The notes under the pieces were generated by a model, which did no database searches, had not been told where the DNA came from, and saw only the letters and a program-made list of their open reading frames with translations. The position numbers and the translations under genes were made by a program. Below, in pieces: positions 52,672-61,871 of a stretch of DNA of 64,000 bases; position 1 is the stretch's first letter; each line of letters opens with the position of its first letter. The stretch spans positions 7,219,501 to 7,283,500 of the forward strand of contig NZ_CP109009.1 in NCBI RefSeq assembly GCF_036226685.1, given 5' to 3'. Origin of the DNA: Streptomyces sp. NBC_00690. Lineage in GTDB: Bacteria; Actinomycetota; Actinomycetes; Streptomycetales; Streptomycetaceae.

Positions 52672-53182
52672 GTTGCTTCCCCTTGAGTCGATGCTTCTGG
52701 AGCGCACCGCCGATCGCCGAGCCTTCGGGCGCTGTGGCGGAGCCGAAACGCCAGTAGCGCAACGCATTTGTGCGAATGCGTAAAGGGATGCGCACATGAG
52801 GTCGGCCAACTCCGTGCGGCAGGTTTGCGGGCCCCACCCCGGGCCAACTCCCGCCCCACGTCACTCATATCGCGGTTGGCACACCACTTCCACCACACAT
52901 GACTCCTAGCTCCCCCTCGCCCACCTCCGCCATGACCGAAAGCCCTCGTTGCACCTCTGGTGGTTCCGTTGCTCAGGGTGAATCAGCAACCAGCGAGGTT
53001 GACGCGTCCGGCGCGGTAGCGGCGGCCCACGGAGGAACTCATGTCTTCGTCCGACCCGACTACTGCGTCAGCATCCTCAGATTGACCTGTCTGTTCCGCG
53101 GCTGTGCGGCACTCGGGTACTTCTGCCCCGGTCGACGGCGTGGCCGTGCCAGGGCGACGACGACGAGCAGCAGGCTGGCCGT
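52672..53182. other. Intergenic region, 511 bp
   Basis: Holds the promoter for the DUF11 gene on the minus strand and the leader of the GlcG/HbpS gene. A plus-strand frame at 52899-53186 has poor codon bias and is not called. Confidence 0.5.
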
Positions 53183-53593
53183 GTGATCCAGTTCGCTTCA
53201 GTGACGCTTGAGGACGCGCGCCGCATCCTGACGGCGGGCGAGGCCAGGGCCACGGAAATCGGTGTGCCGTGCAACATTGCGGTCGTCGATGCCGGAGCAC
53301 ACCTGGTAGCGCACATCCGGATGGACGGTTCCCAGCTGGGGAGCATCACGCACGCCATCGACAAGGCTTTCACCAGCTGCGCCTACCGTAGAACCACCGA
53401 AGCCCTGGGCCGCGACGGACAGCCCGCGGGGCCGCTCCACGGCGTGGCCAATACGCATCAAGGGCGGGTGGTCATCTTCGCCGGCGGCATCCCTCTGGTC
53501 CACGAAGGCCAGGTAGTGGGAGCGATCGGTGTCAGCGGCGGCACGATCGAGGAGGACCGTACGGTTGCCGAGGCGGCGGTCGCCGCGTTCTGA
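53183..53593 (+). CDS. GlcG/HbpS family (DUF336) heme-binding-like protein
   Basis: 136 residues: ASVTLEDARRILTAGEARATEIGVPCNIAVVDAGAHLVAHIRMDG, then LHGVANTHQGRVVIFAGGIPL and GQVVGAIGVSGGTIEEDRTVAEAA. This is the HbpS/GlcG fold that in Streptomyces binds heme or acts in redox sensing; cytoplasmic members act in glycolate or cobalamin-related loci. No signal peptide is present, unlike secreted HbpS. GTG 53183 is the start. Confidence 0.87.
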   Translation: MIQFASVTLEDARRILTAGEARATEIGVPCNIAVVDAGAHLVAHIRMDGSQLGSITHAIDKAFTSCAYRRTTEALGRDGQPAGPLHGVANTHQGRVVIFAGGIPLVHEGQVVGAIGVSGGTIEEDRTVAEAAVAAF

Positions 53594-53714
53594 ACCCGGC
53601 CCACCCCTTGCCTTCCGGCGCTCGGGGCCGTACCCGGCAGGGGCCTTACCCGGCAACGGAGGGCTGTCCCAACAACCGTACCCCCGCTCCAGGCTTGCCC
53701 GCCGCTGTGGACGG

Positions 53715-54467
53715 TCAGTCGTCGGTGTGCTGGGTGCCGTGGGCTGTGCGGTCGAGGAGCCCGCAGTCTCCGCACTTGGCGCCCGCAGGGGCCCGGTAGT
53801 AGAGACAGCAACTGCGGCGCCGGAACGTCAGCTCAGGGCCGGTGATCCGGCCGGTCCCGGCGAGACGTCGAGTGCGCAGCAGCTCGTCGATCAGGACAGT
53901 GAGCCGTTCCCGTGCACCGGGGCGAGCGACGAGGATCGCGCGGCCCGCCTCGACCAGGGCGGACGCCGAGTTGCCGTCGAGGAGCCGAGGCGCCACTTTC
54001 ACCCGCAGCCCGGCCCGCAGCACATCCAACTGACCGGTCATCACGGCCCCGTACAACTCGTCCGCCAGTCGGGGGACCCGCTCCGCGTACTGTCCGGTGG
54101 CGTCCGGCAGCCGTAGGGCCGGGCCCTCGTCGGCGCGCTGGAGCCCCGATAGATCGGGGACTATCCCGTGCAGGACCGTGCACGCCAACACCGGGGACCA
54201 GAGCCGGGCCGCGTGCCCGAGCTGAGCGATCGACGCGCCGAGCCGCAGCTCGGGGCTGCGGTGCCGGGCCGCCGTCGCGGCGACCAGGTCCGGGAACCCG
54301 CGAGCATACGATTCGGTGACGGGGTGCCAGCCGACGTCCGGGCCACCCAGCCGTACCGCGAAGAAGCCGCCGAGCCCCGCGATGTCGCGCAGCGCGGCCC
54401 TGACCTCCGTGGCCGGGGCGGCGCGCGGGATCGTCTGTCGCACCTGATGGTTGCGGGGGCCCGTCAT
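53715..54467 (-). CDS. FhuF-like (2Fe-2S) reductase
   Basis: 250 residues with the FhuF signature at the C-terminus, RRSCCLYYRAPAGAKCGDCG (CCx10CxxC), binding a 2Fe-2S cluster. FhuF-type proteins reduce metal bound by an imported chelator. Here the operon has a cobalamin riboswitch, so reduction of imported Co(III) corrinoid is a reasonable inference. ATG 54467 overlaps the ATPase gene stop. It is the last gene of the operon. Confidence 0.87.
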   Translation of the reverse strand: MTGPRNHQVRQTIPRAAPATEVRAALRDIAGLGGFFAVRLGGPDVGWHPVTESYARGFPDLVAATAARHRSPELRLGASIAQLGHAARLWSPVLACTVLHGIVPDLSGLQRADEGPALRLPDATGQYAERVPRLADELYGAVMTGQLDVLRAGLRVKVAPRLLDGNSASALVEAGRAILVARPGARERLTVLIDELLRTRRLAGTGRITGPELTFRRRSCCLYYRAPAGAKCGDCGLLDRTAHGTQHTDD

Positions 54468-55291
54468 ATCCGGTCCGGGAACTGTTCCGCACCCGTCAGC
54501 AGGGTGATGTGCGGGGTCCCGGTACGAGGGTGCGCGGTGACCTCGGCGTCGACCCGGTACACATCCGCGAGCAGCCCGGTCGTCAGCACCTCCGCGGGGG
54601 AGCCGAGAGCGACCACCCGGCCGGCCTCCATAACACAGACACGGTCGCAGAACGCAGCGGCGAGGTTCAGGTCGTGCAGGGCGACGAGGGCCGTGACGCC
54701 CAGTTCGCGCAGCAGCCGCAGTACATCCAGCTGATGGCGCAGATCCAGATGGTTCGTTGGTTCGTCCAGCACCATCGTCCCGGTGTGCTGGGCGAGGGCG
54801 CGGGCGATCAACACCCGTTGCTTCTCCCCTCCGGAGAGCCGGTCGAACGGCACCGGAGCCAGCGGTGCCACATCGAGGCGTTCCAGCGCGTCCGCGACGA
54901 TCGCCCGGTCGTCGGCGTCATCACCCGCGAATGCCCGCTTGTGCGGAGTCCGGCCCATCGCGACCACGTCGTACACGGACAGCTCGAAGTCCCCGGCGCT
55001 CTCCTGGAGGACGGCGGCGAGTCGCCGCGCCAACCGCTTGCCGGGCAGCGCCCACACATCGTCGCCGTCCAGGAGGATCCGGCCCGAGGTGGGACGCAGT
55101 GTCCGGTACACCGTGCGCAACAGGGTCGACTTGCCCGCACCGTTGGGACCCGCGAGCCCGACCACCTCCCCAGGTGCCACGCACAGCGAGACTCCGTCCA
55201 CCAGTGCCCGGCCGCCCATGACCACCGAGACCTCCTGGAGGTCGAGCAGGCCGGGCCCCGGGCCCTGGCCGTCCGTCAGCGGTGCCGTCAT
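54464..55291 (-). CDS. Corrinoid-type ABC transporter ATP-binding protein (BtuD-like)
   Basis: 275 residues. Walker A GLAGPNGAGKSTLLRTVYR, signature LSGGEKQRVLIARALAQ, Walker B TMVLDEPTNHLDL. The layout matches FecE/BtuD ATPases. ATGA coupling to both neighbours. The family is often labelled an F420-0 or iron transporter component, but the riboswitch upstream of this operon argues for corrinoid. Confidence 0.92.
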   Translation of the reverse strand: MTAPLTDGQGPGPGLLDLQEVSVVMGGRALVDGVSLCVAPGEVVGLAGPNGAGKSTLLRTVYRTLRPTSGRILLDGDDVWALPGKRLARRLAAVLQESAGDFELSVYDVVAMGRTPHKRAFAGDDADDRAIVADALERLDVAPLAPVPFDRLSGGEKQRVLIARALAQHTGTMVLDEPTNHLDLRHQLDVLRLLRELGVTALVALHDLNLAAAFCDRVCVMEAGRVVALGSPAEVLTTGLLADVYRVDAEVTAHPRTGTPHITLLTGAEQFPDRI

Positions 55292-56394
55292 GAGGTCCTC
55301 CGTCGCATCAGCCAGAGGAAGAACGGTCCGCCGACGAGCGCGGTGAGGATGCCGACGGGTATCTCCTCCGGACTCATCAGGGTCCGGGCGGCCAGATCCG
55401 CCATGATGAGGAACGCCGCGCCCAACAGCGCCGCTGCGGGCAACGCACGGCGGTGGTCGGCGCCCACCAGCAGCCGCACCACGTGCGGCATGATCAGCCC
55501 GACGAAACCGATCTGCCCGCTGACCGCCACGATGGTGCCGATCATCAGAGCCACCAGGGTGAACAGGGCGGCACGGAACCGGTGCACATCCAGCCCGAGC
55601 GCGGTCGCCGCCTCCTCACCGGCCAGCAGCAGGTTCAGCGGACGGGTCACCCCGAGCAACACTGCCGTACCGGCGAGGACCACCACGGCCGGTAGCCACA
55701 CCATCGACCAGGTGGTGCCCGCAAGTCCGCCGAGCATCCACCGCAGAGCCGACTGGGACTTGTGCGGGTCATTGGAGGTCACGATCAGGAAACTCGCCAG
55801 CGCGGAGAGCACCTCCGCCGTGGCGACCCCCGCCAGCACCAGCCGGATCGTGGTCATCCGACCACCCGACCTGGCCAGGAAGTACACCGCGACCAGCGCC
55901 GCGAGCGCCCCGGCGAACGCCGCAACCGGCAGGGTCACGAGCCCGAACACGGTGATGTTGAAGACCAGTACCGACACCGCGCCGACCGACGCACCCGAGG
56001 ACACCCCGAGCAGCATCGGATCGGCCAACGGATTGCGGACCAGCGCCTGGAGAGCCATGCCGGAGACGGCGAGACCCGCGCCGACCACCCCGGCCAGCAG
56101 GACCCGGGGCAGCCGCACATCCAGCACGATCGTCTCGCGGACCGGGGTCCAGGTGACCTCGGCGAGCCCAGGATGCACCTGGTGCAGGACGATCGACCAG
56201 ACCTGCCCGGTTGGGACGCTGATGGACCCGACGGCGATCCCCGCGGTCGCGGCGAGGAGCACCAGCACCGCCAGCACGGCCAGCACCAGCCCGTACGGCG
56301 GTCGGCCCCGGCCGCCTACCGCGGCGGTCGGCCCGGGAGCCTTGGTGGCGGTGTCCGAGACAACGTCACCCAAGGCCCGGGGCGCGCCCGTCAC
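55288..56394 (-). CDS. Corrinoid-type ABC transporter permease (BtuC/FecCD family)
   Basis: 368 residues with about ten membrane helices. FecCD markers: LPRVLLAGVVGAGLAVSGMALQALVRNPLADPMLLGVSSGASVGA and FVGLIMPHVVRLLVGADHR. The N-terminal ~30 residues are an Ala/Pro-rich cytosolic extension. GTG 56394 overlaps the binding protein gene stop. Confidence 0.92.
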   Translation of the reverse strand: MTGAPRALGDVVSDTATKAPGPTAAVGGRGRPPYGLVLAVLAVLVLLAATAGIAVGSISVPTGQVWSIVLHQVHPGLAEVTWTPVRETIVLDVRLPRVLLAGVVGAGLAVSGMALQALVRNPLADPMLLGVSSGASVGAVSVLVFNITVFGLVTLPVAAFAGALAALVAVYFLARSGGRMTTIRLVLAGVATAEVLSALASFLIVTSNDPHKSQSALRWMLGGLAGTTWSMVWLPAVVVLAGTAVLLGVTRPLNLLLAGEEAATALGLDVHRFRAALFTLVALMIGTIVAVSGQIGFVGLIMPHVVRLLVGADHRRALPAAALLGAAFLIMADLAARTLMSPEEIPVGILTALVGGPFFLWLMRRRTS

Positions 56395-57377
56395 CGGAAA
56401 CGGTCCGGGTGCAGCTGACGGGCCAACGACTCCACACCCGCCGGTACTCGCACCCCGAGCACGGTCGAGGACAACGGGAGCACCGCGAACCGCTTGTTCT
56501 TGATGGCGGGCACGTCCTGGAGCGCCGGGTGCGACAACAGGAACTTCTTCTTGGCCGCGAGGGGTTGGTCCCCGTAGTCATAGATCACGACGACCTCGGG
56601 GGCCCGTTCGGCGACCTGCTCGAACGAGACATCACCGAACTGCTTGTCCAGATCGGCGAAGATGTTCGTCCCGCCCGCCTCTTTGATCATCTCGTTGCCG
56701 ACGCCCGCGCCGCCCGCGGTGAACGCCGTCTTGTCCCCGCTGTCGTACACGAACACCTTGAGCGCATCGACGCCGCCGAGTTTCTTGTCGACCGCACCGA
56801 GCGCCGCCTCGGCCTTCTTCACCTCGCGTTCCGCACGCTCCGGAACCCCGAATATCTTCCCGATGCCGCGTAGTTCCTCGCCGATCATCGCCATCGTCAC
56901 CGGTCCCGTCGGGCACTCCTCCACATTCAGATAGGAGTCGATGCCCGCTTTGGCGAGAGCGGCCCGGCTGCGGCCCTCCTTCTCGTCGAAGGTGCTCGCG
57001 AACCCGGCGTAGGCGAAGTCCGGTTCGGCGTTGAGCAGCACCTCGAAGGACGGGTACTCCTTCGAGAGCACTTTGATCCCCCCGTAGGCGTCCTGGTACT
57101 CGGGGAGGATCTTGTCGTCGAGATAGGCGGTGCCCGCCATCGACTTCTCCAGACCGAGCGCGAGCAGCACTTCGGTGGCGTGCTGGTTCAGCGTCACCGC
57201 GCGCCGCGGCGGACGCTCGTACGTCGTCTTCACCCCGCAGTTGGTCACGGTGACGGGGAAGCCCTCAGGCGAGGATCCCGAGGCGGCGGGATCGTCCCGG
57301 TCGGTCGATGTGCCACCACCACAGCCCGCCACCAGGAAAGCGGCAGCGGCCAGCAGGGACAGGGAGCGTTTCGCCAT
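56391..57377 (-). CDS. Corrinoid-type ABC transporter substrate-binding lipoprotein (BtuF-like)
   Basis: 328 residues. Lipoprotein signal with lipobox LVAGC (acylated Cys 19). The mature part shows the cluster A-2 helical-backbone fold: VTVTNCGVKTTYERPPRRAVTLNQHATEVLLALGLE, VLLNAEPDFAYAGFAS, and EVVVIYDYGDQPLA. Similar actinobacterial proteins are called putative F420-0 binding proteins, on weak grounds. First transporter gene after the riboswitch-controlled ferredoxin-like protein, 56 bp away. Confidence 0.9.
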   Translation of the reverse strand: MAKRSLSLLAAAAFLVAGCGGGTSTDRDDPAASGSSPEGFPVTVTNCGVKTTYERPPRRAVTLNQHATEVLLALGLEKSMAGTAYLDDKILPEYQDAYGGIKVLSKEYPSFEVLLNAEPDFAYAGFASTFDEKEGRSRAALAKAGIDSYLNVEECPTGPVTMAMIGEELRGIGKIFGVPERAEREVKKAEAALGAVDKKLGGVDALKVFVYDSGDKTAFTAGGAGVGNEMIKEAGGTNIFADLDKQFGDVSFEQVAERAPEVVVIYDYGDQPLAAKKKFLLSHPALQDVPAIKNKRFAVLPLSSTVLGVRVPAGVESLARQLHPDRFR

Positions 57378-57433
57378 GATGTGGTCGGTCCTCTCACCGC
57401 GGACGCCCGTGCGCCGCGGTCGGTTGGAAGGGT

Positions 57434-57823
57434 TCAGCGAGGGTCGCCGGACGACGCGTCACGGACCCGCCGTGGCGGGGTGAAGGCGTACAGGCCGAGG
57501 ATCTCCGGCAGCGGGGCCTCTCCGGGGCCGCCCGCGCGTACCCAGTCGACGATGTCGTCGGTTGCGGCGGGGTCGTTGACGAGGCCGAGCCAGACAGGTC
57601 GGGCACCGGCGGCGCGTCCCGCAGCCGAGGGCTGGACGACGACCACATTCGCCTGGTCGCAGACGTCCAGACACTCGGAGATCCGTACCGGTAGGTCCCG
57701 GCTCAGCGCGGCGACCTGCGCTGCGTGATCGATACCGGTCACTTTCGCGCTGCCGCAGCAGCAGTCCCGGCACACGACGACCCGGCACGGCACCGGAGCC
57801 CCGGAACGTTGCCCTTCGGGCAT
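57434..57823 (-). CDS. Thioredoxin-like 2Fe-2S ferredoxin domain protein
   Basis: 129 residues with a thioredoxin-like (2Fe-2S) ferredoxin fold. The cysteines are CRVVVCRDCCCG and, about 30 residues later, ECLDVCDQANVVV. Similar proteins (CbiW type) occur in cobalamin operons. It is the first gene behind a cobalamin riboswitch and could handle electrons for corrinoid reduction with the FhuF-like protein. Confidence 0.87.
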   Translation of the reverse strand: MPEGQRSGAPVPCRVVVCRDCCCGSAKVTGIDHAAQVAALSRDLPVRISECLDVCDQANVVVVQPSAAGRAAGARPVWLGLVNDPAATDDIVDWVRAGGPGEAPLPEILGLYAFTPPRRVRDASSGDPR

Positions 57824-57879
57824 CCCGACTCACCCTCCCCTCTGGGGAGATCCGCCCCAGCTCTGTCGAGGAGGCGACC

Positions 57880-58010
57880 GCGTGAGTCTCCTGGCTCTCG
57901 GGTCAAGGCTCGCCCCAGCCTTCCCACCCGCGTAGGGGCAGTGGTCTGTTTGGGGTTCGCTCGCCGATCACAGTGGCGGGACCGCACCGGATTCACACCG
58001 GTTTCCTCGA
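57880..58010 (-). ncRNA. Cobalamin (AdoCbl) riboswitch
   Basis: On the minus strand, reading from 58010: GAGGAAACCGGTGTGAATCC, CCGGTGCGGTCCCGCCACTG (with the GCCACTG core), GATCGGCGAGCG, and the conserved GAGCCAGGAGACTC box at about 57884-57897. A G/C-rich hairpin region (CTGGGGCGG..CCCCAG) lies between it and the start codon and is a candidate expression platform. The stretch 58011-58325 to the right shows no gene and should hold the promoter. Confidence 0.92.
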
Positions 58011-58325
58011 TCCGCCGTCGCCTTTCGGCGTCATCATGACAGACCGCGCGGCCGGATCGTATGTCTGGGCCGCAGTTGAAGCGCAGGTCACACGGCGAAG
58101 ACCGGGTCGAATGGTGCAATCCACCAACCCGAAGGTGGCCGGGGCGGCTGTCGGCCTTCCCGGTCAGAGCGGCGCGCGGATACCGGAACGCATCTGCGCG
58201 ATGGCACCATCCCGCGCTTCCAGGCCGGGCGAGAGCTCTGCTGTGGGCCAACGCCATTCGCCGGGGAAGGGGTCCGCCGGAGCTCTGGGTCGGACCGCCA
58301 TGGTTGCCCGGTGGGCTGGTGGTGA

Positions 58326-58802
58326 TCAGCTCCGGGCCGCCACGGCTGCCCCGGCGGTGGCCAGGATGCGATGCAGGACGGGGACCGGGATCGCCGGATT
58401 GGTGACCGCCGCGCATGCCGTGTCGCGGTCGTGCAGCAGCCCGGCGAGGACGCGGGCCGTCACCCGAGGCCCGTCCGTGCTGGGCTCTTCCGCCAGGAGC
58501 ACCTACCCGTCGAGGGAGAGCGCCACGAACCAGGGGTCGCCGGTCAGCCCCGGCACACCGCCCCCGGTGTAGCGCGTGGTCCACGAGGAGTCGTTGCCGC
58601 CGATCCGATGTCCGAGGACTGCCACCAGGAACTCGCCGTCAGCATCTGCAAGGCGGCGCCACCACGTGGTGTCGAGCGCTTTCCCGACCGCACCGTCCGG
58701 CGCCGCGATCCCTCGCGCGATCCGCCAGCCGGCCTCCGGCGGCAAAAGATTGCCCGGGCGGACGTCCTCGACGACCGTGAGCCCGGTGCCTGCGTGACTC
58801 AT
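58326..58802 (-). pseudogene. Uncharacterised gene interrupted by an in-frame TAG
   Basis: The frame opens at ATG 58802 (ATGA overlap with the YciI gene), reads to WFVALSLDG, then meets TAG at 58503-58505 and continues in the same frame for 59 more codons (VLLAEEPSTDGPRVTARVLAGLLHDRD...AAVAARS) to TGA 58326. Codon bias is equally good before and after the stop. TAG is one base from TAC/TAT (Tyr), so a nonsense mutation is likely. The C-terminal part (NPAIPVPVLHRIL) recalls LRV-type helical repeats. A GTG right after the stop could allow reinitiation. Confidence 0.6.
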
Positions 58803-59347
58803 CGACGCCCGCCGAACTCCCAGGCGTGGACCTCAATGTCCGCGTACCGGTCCGCAGTCAGGGTGGCGCGTGCCGTATCCGGATCTGGGGCGCTGAGCAG
58901 CACCGCCGTACCCAGCCAGGTGTCGCCGTCGTCGGACAGCAGCGGCCCGTACGCGATCAGCTCGTCCTGTTCGGTCGGCAGGGCGAGGTCTGCGGCCAGG
59001 CCCTCGCCGAGGCCCAGCACCAGGTACCGATTGCCACCGCTTTGGCCACCGGGAAAATCCCACATGGTGCGCCCCAGCACATTGCGCCACCGGCGCAGTA
59101 GCACGTCCCGGTACACACCGGCCTGGTAGTTGGGTTCGTCGAAGGCGAACGCACGGGCAGCCGCGGGATCGGGCAGATCGACGATGTGCACGCTTCCCGT
59201 GGGCGTTTCATCATCATCGGCGAAGGTCGGACCGCGAGCGATCAGATCCTTTGCGTACCGGTCCATGTAGGACCAGTGCTCCTCCAGCAATTCCTCGCGT
59301 AGCGCCAGGGAGTTCAGCCGGTCTCGGTGGTAGCAGAAGTACTCCAT
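58799..59347 (-). CDS. YciI-related domain protein (duplicated)
   Basis: 182 residues forming two YCII-like halves: MEYFCYHRDRLNSLALREEL...RYAKDLIARGPTFADD...GSVHIVDLPDPAAARAFAFDEPNYQAGVY, and again ELIAYGPLLSDDGDTWLGTAVLLSAPDPDTARATLTADRYADIEVHAWEFGGRR. YciI proteins are small dimeric ferredoxin-like folds; a tandem duplication gives an internal dimer. ATG 59347 has AAGGG upstream; a GTG at 59353 is an alternative. Coupled to the interrupted gene. Confidence 0.88.
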   Translation of the reverse strand: MEYFCYHRDRLNSLALREELLEEHWSYMDRYAKDLIARGPTFADDDETPTGSVHIVDLPDPAAARAFAFDEPNYQAGVYRDVLLRRWRNVLGRTMWDFPGGQSGGNRYLVLGLGEGLAADLALPTEQDELIAYGPLLSDDGDTWLGTAVLLSAPDPDTARATLTADRYADIEVHAWEFGGRR

Positions 59348-59871
59348 GACCACAGACCCTTCCTCACCAAGGGCGCTATCTCAACCCGCTTGGCCGCCGA
59401 AGAGCTCGCGTTCCAGAAGGCGCAGCTTCCGTCAAGCGGTGTAGCCACCTGGGCTGCCCGGTCTCAGGCAATTGGCCTGCGCTGCCCTGTAGTCGAGCGA
59501 TGAGGACCCCGTCCGGCCGGGCTTGGTGCCGGGCGATGGCCGGAAGCCGCCGCGGTCTCCTGCCGTGCACAGGCGGGGGAGGGAGCTCGTCTGCCGTCGG
59601 CCGCGATCCTCACCCGGGGACCGGAAGTGCTGTTGGGGCGCCTTCACTTGGAGCCCAGGACCGTCTGGGGGTGGGGCGGAGGGGTCGGACAGTGGGTTAC
59701 ACGAGAAAGGTGAACGGGTGTACGAATCCAGCCGTTTCCAAGATCAGGCTGCCAATGGGCCATCAGAGGCGGAAAACTTGAGCCGCAGCGCGGGTTCCCC
59801 GTGGGCCTGGAACAGACGAAATGCCCCTGCACGTGCACGTCAATGTCCTTAAAGAGATCAGGAGTCTCCGG
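59348..59871. other. Intergenic region, 524 bp
   Basis: Divergent region between the YciI and HAF-repeat genes. No frame has coding character. It should hold both promoters. Confidence 0.5.
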
Positions 59872-61089
59872 ATGGCCCCCTTGCGCGTTGCCCGGCCTGT
59901 AACCCTTGCCGCCACGGCAGCGGCAACCGCCCTGCTCCTCCTGGGTTCGGCGCCCGTGGCAGTGGCCGAACGCTCCGGACCGGAGCTGAACTCACGGCTG
60001 CTCCCGATCCCGCCGGGAGGGCTCCACAGTTTCGTCAAGGGGCTGAACAGCAGCGGCACGGTCGTCGGCGAGTACTACGTGGAGGGCTCCGACGGGCCAC
60101 TCGGGATCCGGTGGAACGCCAACAGCCCCGGCTACACCCGACTAGCGCCACTGCCCGGGGAGCGGTTCAGCCGCGCGATCGCGCTCAGCGACCGTGGATG
60201 GGCGGTCGGCACGTCCTACAACAGCCTGCCCAACACCAACCCCGTCCGCTGGACACCGGGCGCCACTCCGACGCGGTTGACGCTTCCCGCTGGGACTCAA
60301 GGCGGTAACGCGTCGGCCGTCAACAACTCCGGTGTCGTCGTCGGCTACGCGTCCGAGGAGAGCAACCGCTCCCACCCCCTGCGCTGGCAGTCTGACGGCA
60401 GCAGGATCGACCTGCCCGTGCTGCCCGGCGACAACAGCGGCACCGCCACGTCGATCAACAATGCGGGCACGGCGGTCGGGTGGACCGAGAAGCGCGACGG
60501 CACCGGTGGCCCCGCGCACCCGGTGCGCTGGAACGCGGCGGGTGTCGTGAGCGCGCTGCCCCTCCCCGCGGGGTTCGCCGGGGCCCGGACGAGCCAGATC
60601 ACCGACAACGGCGTGGTCTTCGGTCATGGGCGGCTTGCCGGGAGCACGGAGTACGACCGGGTCCTGGTGTGGGCGGCCAACGGCACCGTCCGCGACGCCG
60701 GGCGTGGGCGGGGGTACGACGTCAACCGGGCGGGTACCGCCGTGGGGGCTTCGTTGGAGGACAACCCGAACGGTGACACGGCCCGCTGGAATGCGAACGG
60801 CACCCGGACCGTGCTCGCCAATCCGGCGGAAGCGGCCGGGGAGGTGCTGGCGATCAACAACCGGGGGGCGGCCGTTGGATACGCGTGGCCGCCCGCTGGT
60901 AACCCCGCATTGGACAAGGCCCTGTTGTGGAAGCCCAACGGCACGGTCGTTCCGCTGCCGTCGACACCTCTCGGCCCCTACGCCGCGGCGTTCGCGATCA
61001 ATGACGCCGGAGTGATCGCCGGATTCGCCGTCGGCACCGACGGCGCCGGCAACGCGACGACCTGGCGTGCGACCGTCTGGAAGCGCTGA
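59872..61089 (+). CDS. Secreted HAF-repeat (beta-propeller-like) protein
   Basis: 405 residues. Signal peptide about 1-33 (PVTLAATAAATALLLLGSAPVAVA). The mature part has eight to nine repeats of the form N-x2-GTxVG-x5-15-R-W (for example LNSSGTVVGEYYVEG, VNNSGVVVGYASEES, INNAGTAVGWTEK, INNRGAAVGYAWPP). This matches the HAF/extracellular repeat family and should form a beta-propeller. ATG 59872 has AGGAG seven bases upstream; an upstream ATG (59821) would hide the signal peptide. Extracellular binding role is inferred. Confidence 0.87.
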   Translation: MAPLRVARPVTLAATAAATALLLLGSAPVAVAERSGPELNSRLLPIPPGGLHSFVKGLNSSGTVVGEYYVEGSDGPLGIRWNANSPGYTRLAPLPGERFSRAIALSDRGWAVGTSYNSLPNTNPVRWTPGATPTRLTLPAGTQGGNASAVNNSGVVVGYASEESNRSHPLRWQSDGSRIDLPVLPGDNSGTATSINNAGTAVGWTEKRDGTGGPAHPVRWNAAGVVSALPLPAGFAGARTSQITDNGVVFGHGRLAGSTEYDRVLVWAANGTVRDAGRGRGYDVNRAGTAVGASLEDNPNGDTARWNANGTRTVLANPAEAAGEVLAINNRGAAVGYAWPPAGNPALDKALLWKPNGTVVPLPSTPLGPYAAAFAINDAGVIAGFAVGTDGAGNATTWRATVWKR

Positions 61090-61394
61090 GGGCCGCCGCC
61101 TCCTCGACGGGAGCTCCGGTATGGGGGCGGCCAAGGAATGCAGCTCGCGGTCCCCGGCGCGTCAGGCGCCGGGGATGGGCTGGCGCCGCCGCCCGTCCGC
61201 CATCGTTGTGGGCAGCGCTGGTGCAGCAGTACCGCTCGGGCAGGGCCGGAGTCCCGATGTCCTTTGGGAGGTCGATGTCGAACCCGAAGGACCCGGCTGG
61301 GGGCGCACGCGGGCAGGCTCATGACCTGGGGCAACGCCACCTCGCCTGGAGCGCCAGGACCGTCAGCCAGTTTCAGGAATCCACCGGTCTGCGC
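61090..61394. other. Intergenic region, 305 bp
   Basis: Convergent spacer between the HAF protein and the anti-sigma-like gene. Nothing identifiable; a GC-rich CCCGGCGCGTCAGGCGCCGGGG hairpin near 61155-61176 could terminate the HAF transcript. Confidence 0.4.
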
Positions 61395-61871
61395 TCACAT
61401 GGCCTGGCGGCCGGCGGCATCTCCGCCCGGGTCGTCGGCGAGAACGATGGAGATCGCGATCCGCTTGCCCACCGGCTCCCGGTGAATCGCGAAGCTCTGG
61501 CTGACCGCCACCACGATCTCCAGGCCGTGCTGACCGACCCGTGTCGGGTCTGCGGGCAGGAGCAGCGGCAGCGTCGTACTGCTGTCCCAGACGCTCACCT
61601 GGACTGCGCCGTCCTTGATCTGCAGTGTCAGCAGACACGGCCCGGGCGCGAACTTGCGCGCATTGGTCACCAGCTCGCTGACCGCGAGCTTCACCGTGTC
61701 CATCGCCCGTCTCGACACCGGCAGCCCGTGCACGGCTTGGACCGAAGTGAGGAACTCGCGGACCAGGTCGCGAGCCCCACCGATCTCCCCACTGTCCTCG
61801 AACACGGCCGAGACAGTTATCGGACGGTCCACGAGCAACTCGTGCCCCTCGTCCTGAGCAAGCAGGTCCAT
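61395..61871 (-). CDS. ATP-binding anti-sigma-factor-like protein (HATPase_c)
   Basis: 158 residues of the RsbW/SpoIIAB-like HATPase fold. The N box is VKLAVSELVTNARKFAPG, the G1 region VWDSSTTLPLLLP, and G2 GQHGLEIVVAVSQSF. Many Streptomyces paralogues act as regulatory ATPases rather than true kinases. ATG 61871 is preferred on homology of the start (MDLLAQDEGHELL); a GTG at 61946 and ATG at 61883 are also in frame. Confidence 0.85.
   Translation of the reverse strand: MDLLAQDEGHELLVDRPITVSAVFEDSGEIGGARDLVREFLTSVQAVHGLPVSRRAMDTVKLAVSELVTNARKFAPGPCLLTLQIKDGAVQVSVWDSSTTLPLLLPADPTRVGQHGLEIVVAVSQSFAIHREPVGKRIAISIVLADDPGGDAAGRQAM

Noticed and set aside
54509..56503. A 664-residue plus-strand frame across the corrinoid transporter
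   Set aside because: It is antisense to the ATPase and permease, both with intact motifs; its composition is repetitive Arg/Ser/Thr/Pro.
53715..57377. Annotation as an iron-siderophore uptake system
   Set aside because: The FecCD and FhuF similarity allows it, but the cobalamin riboswitch controlling the operon points to corrinoid.
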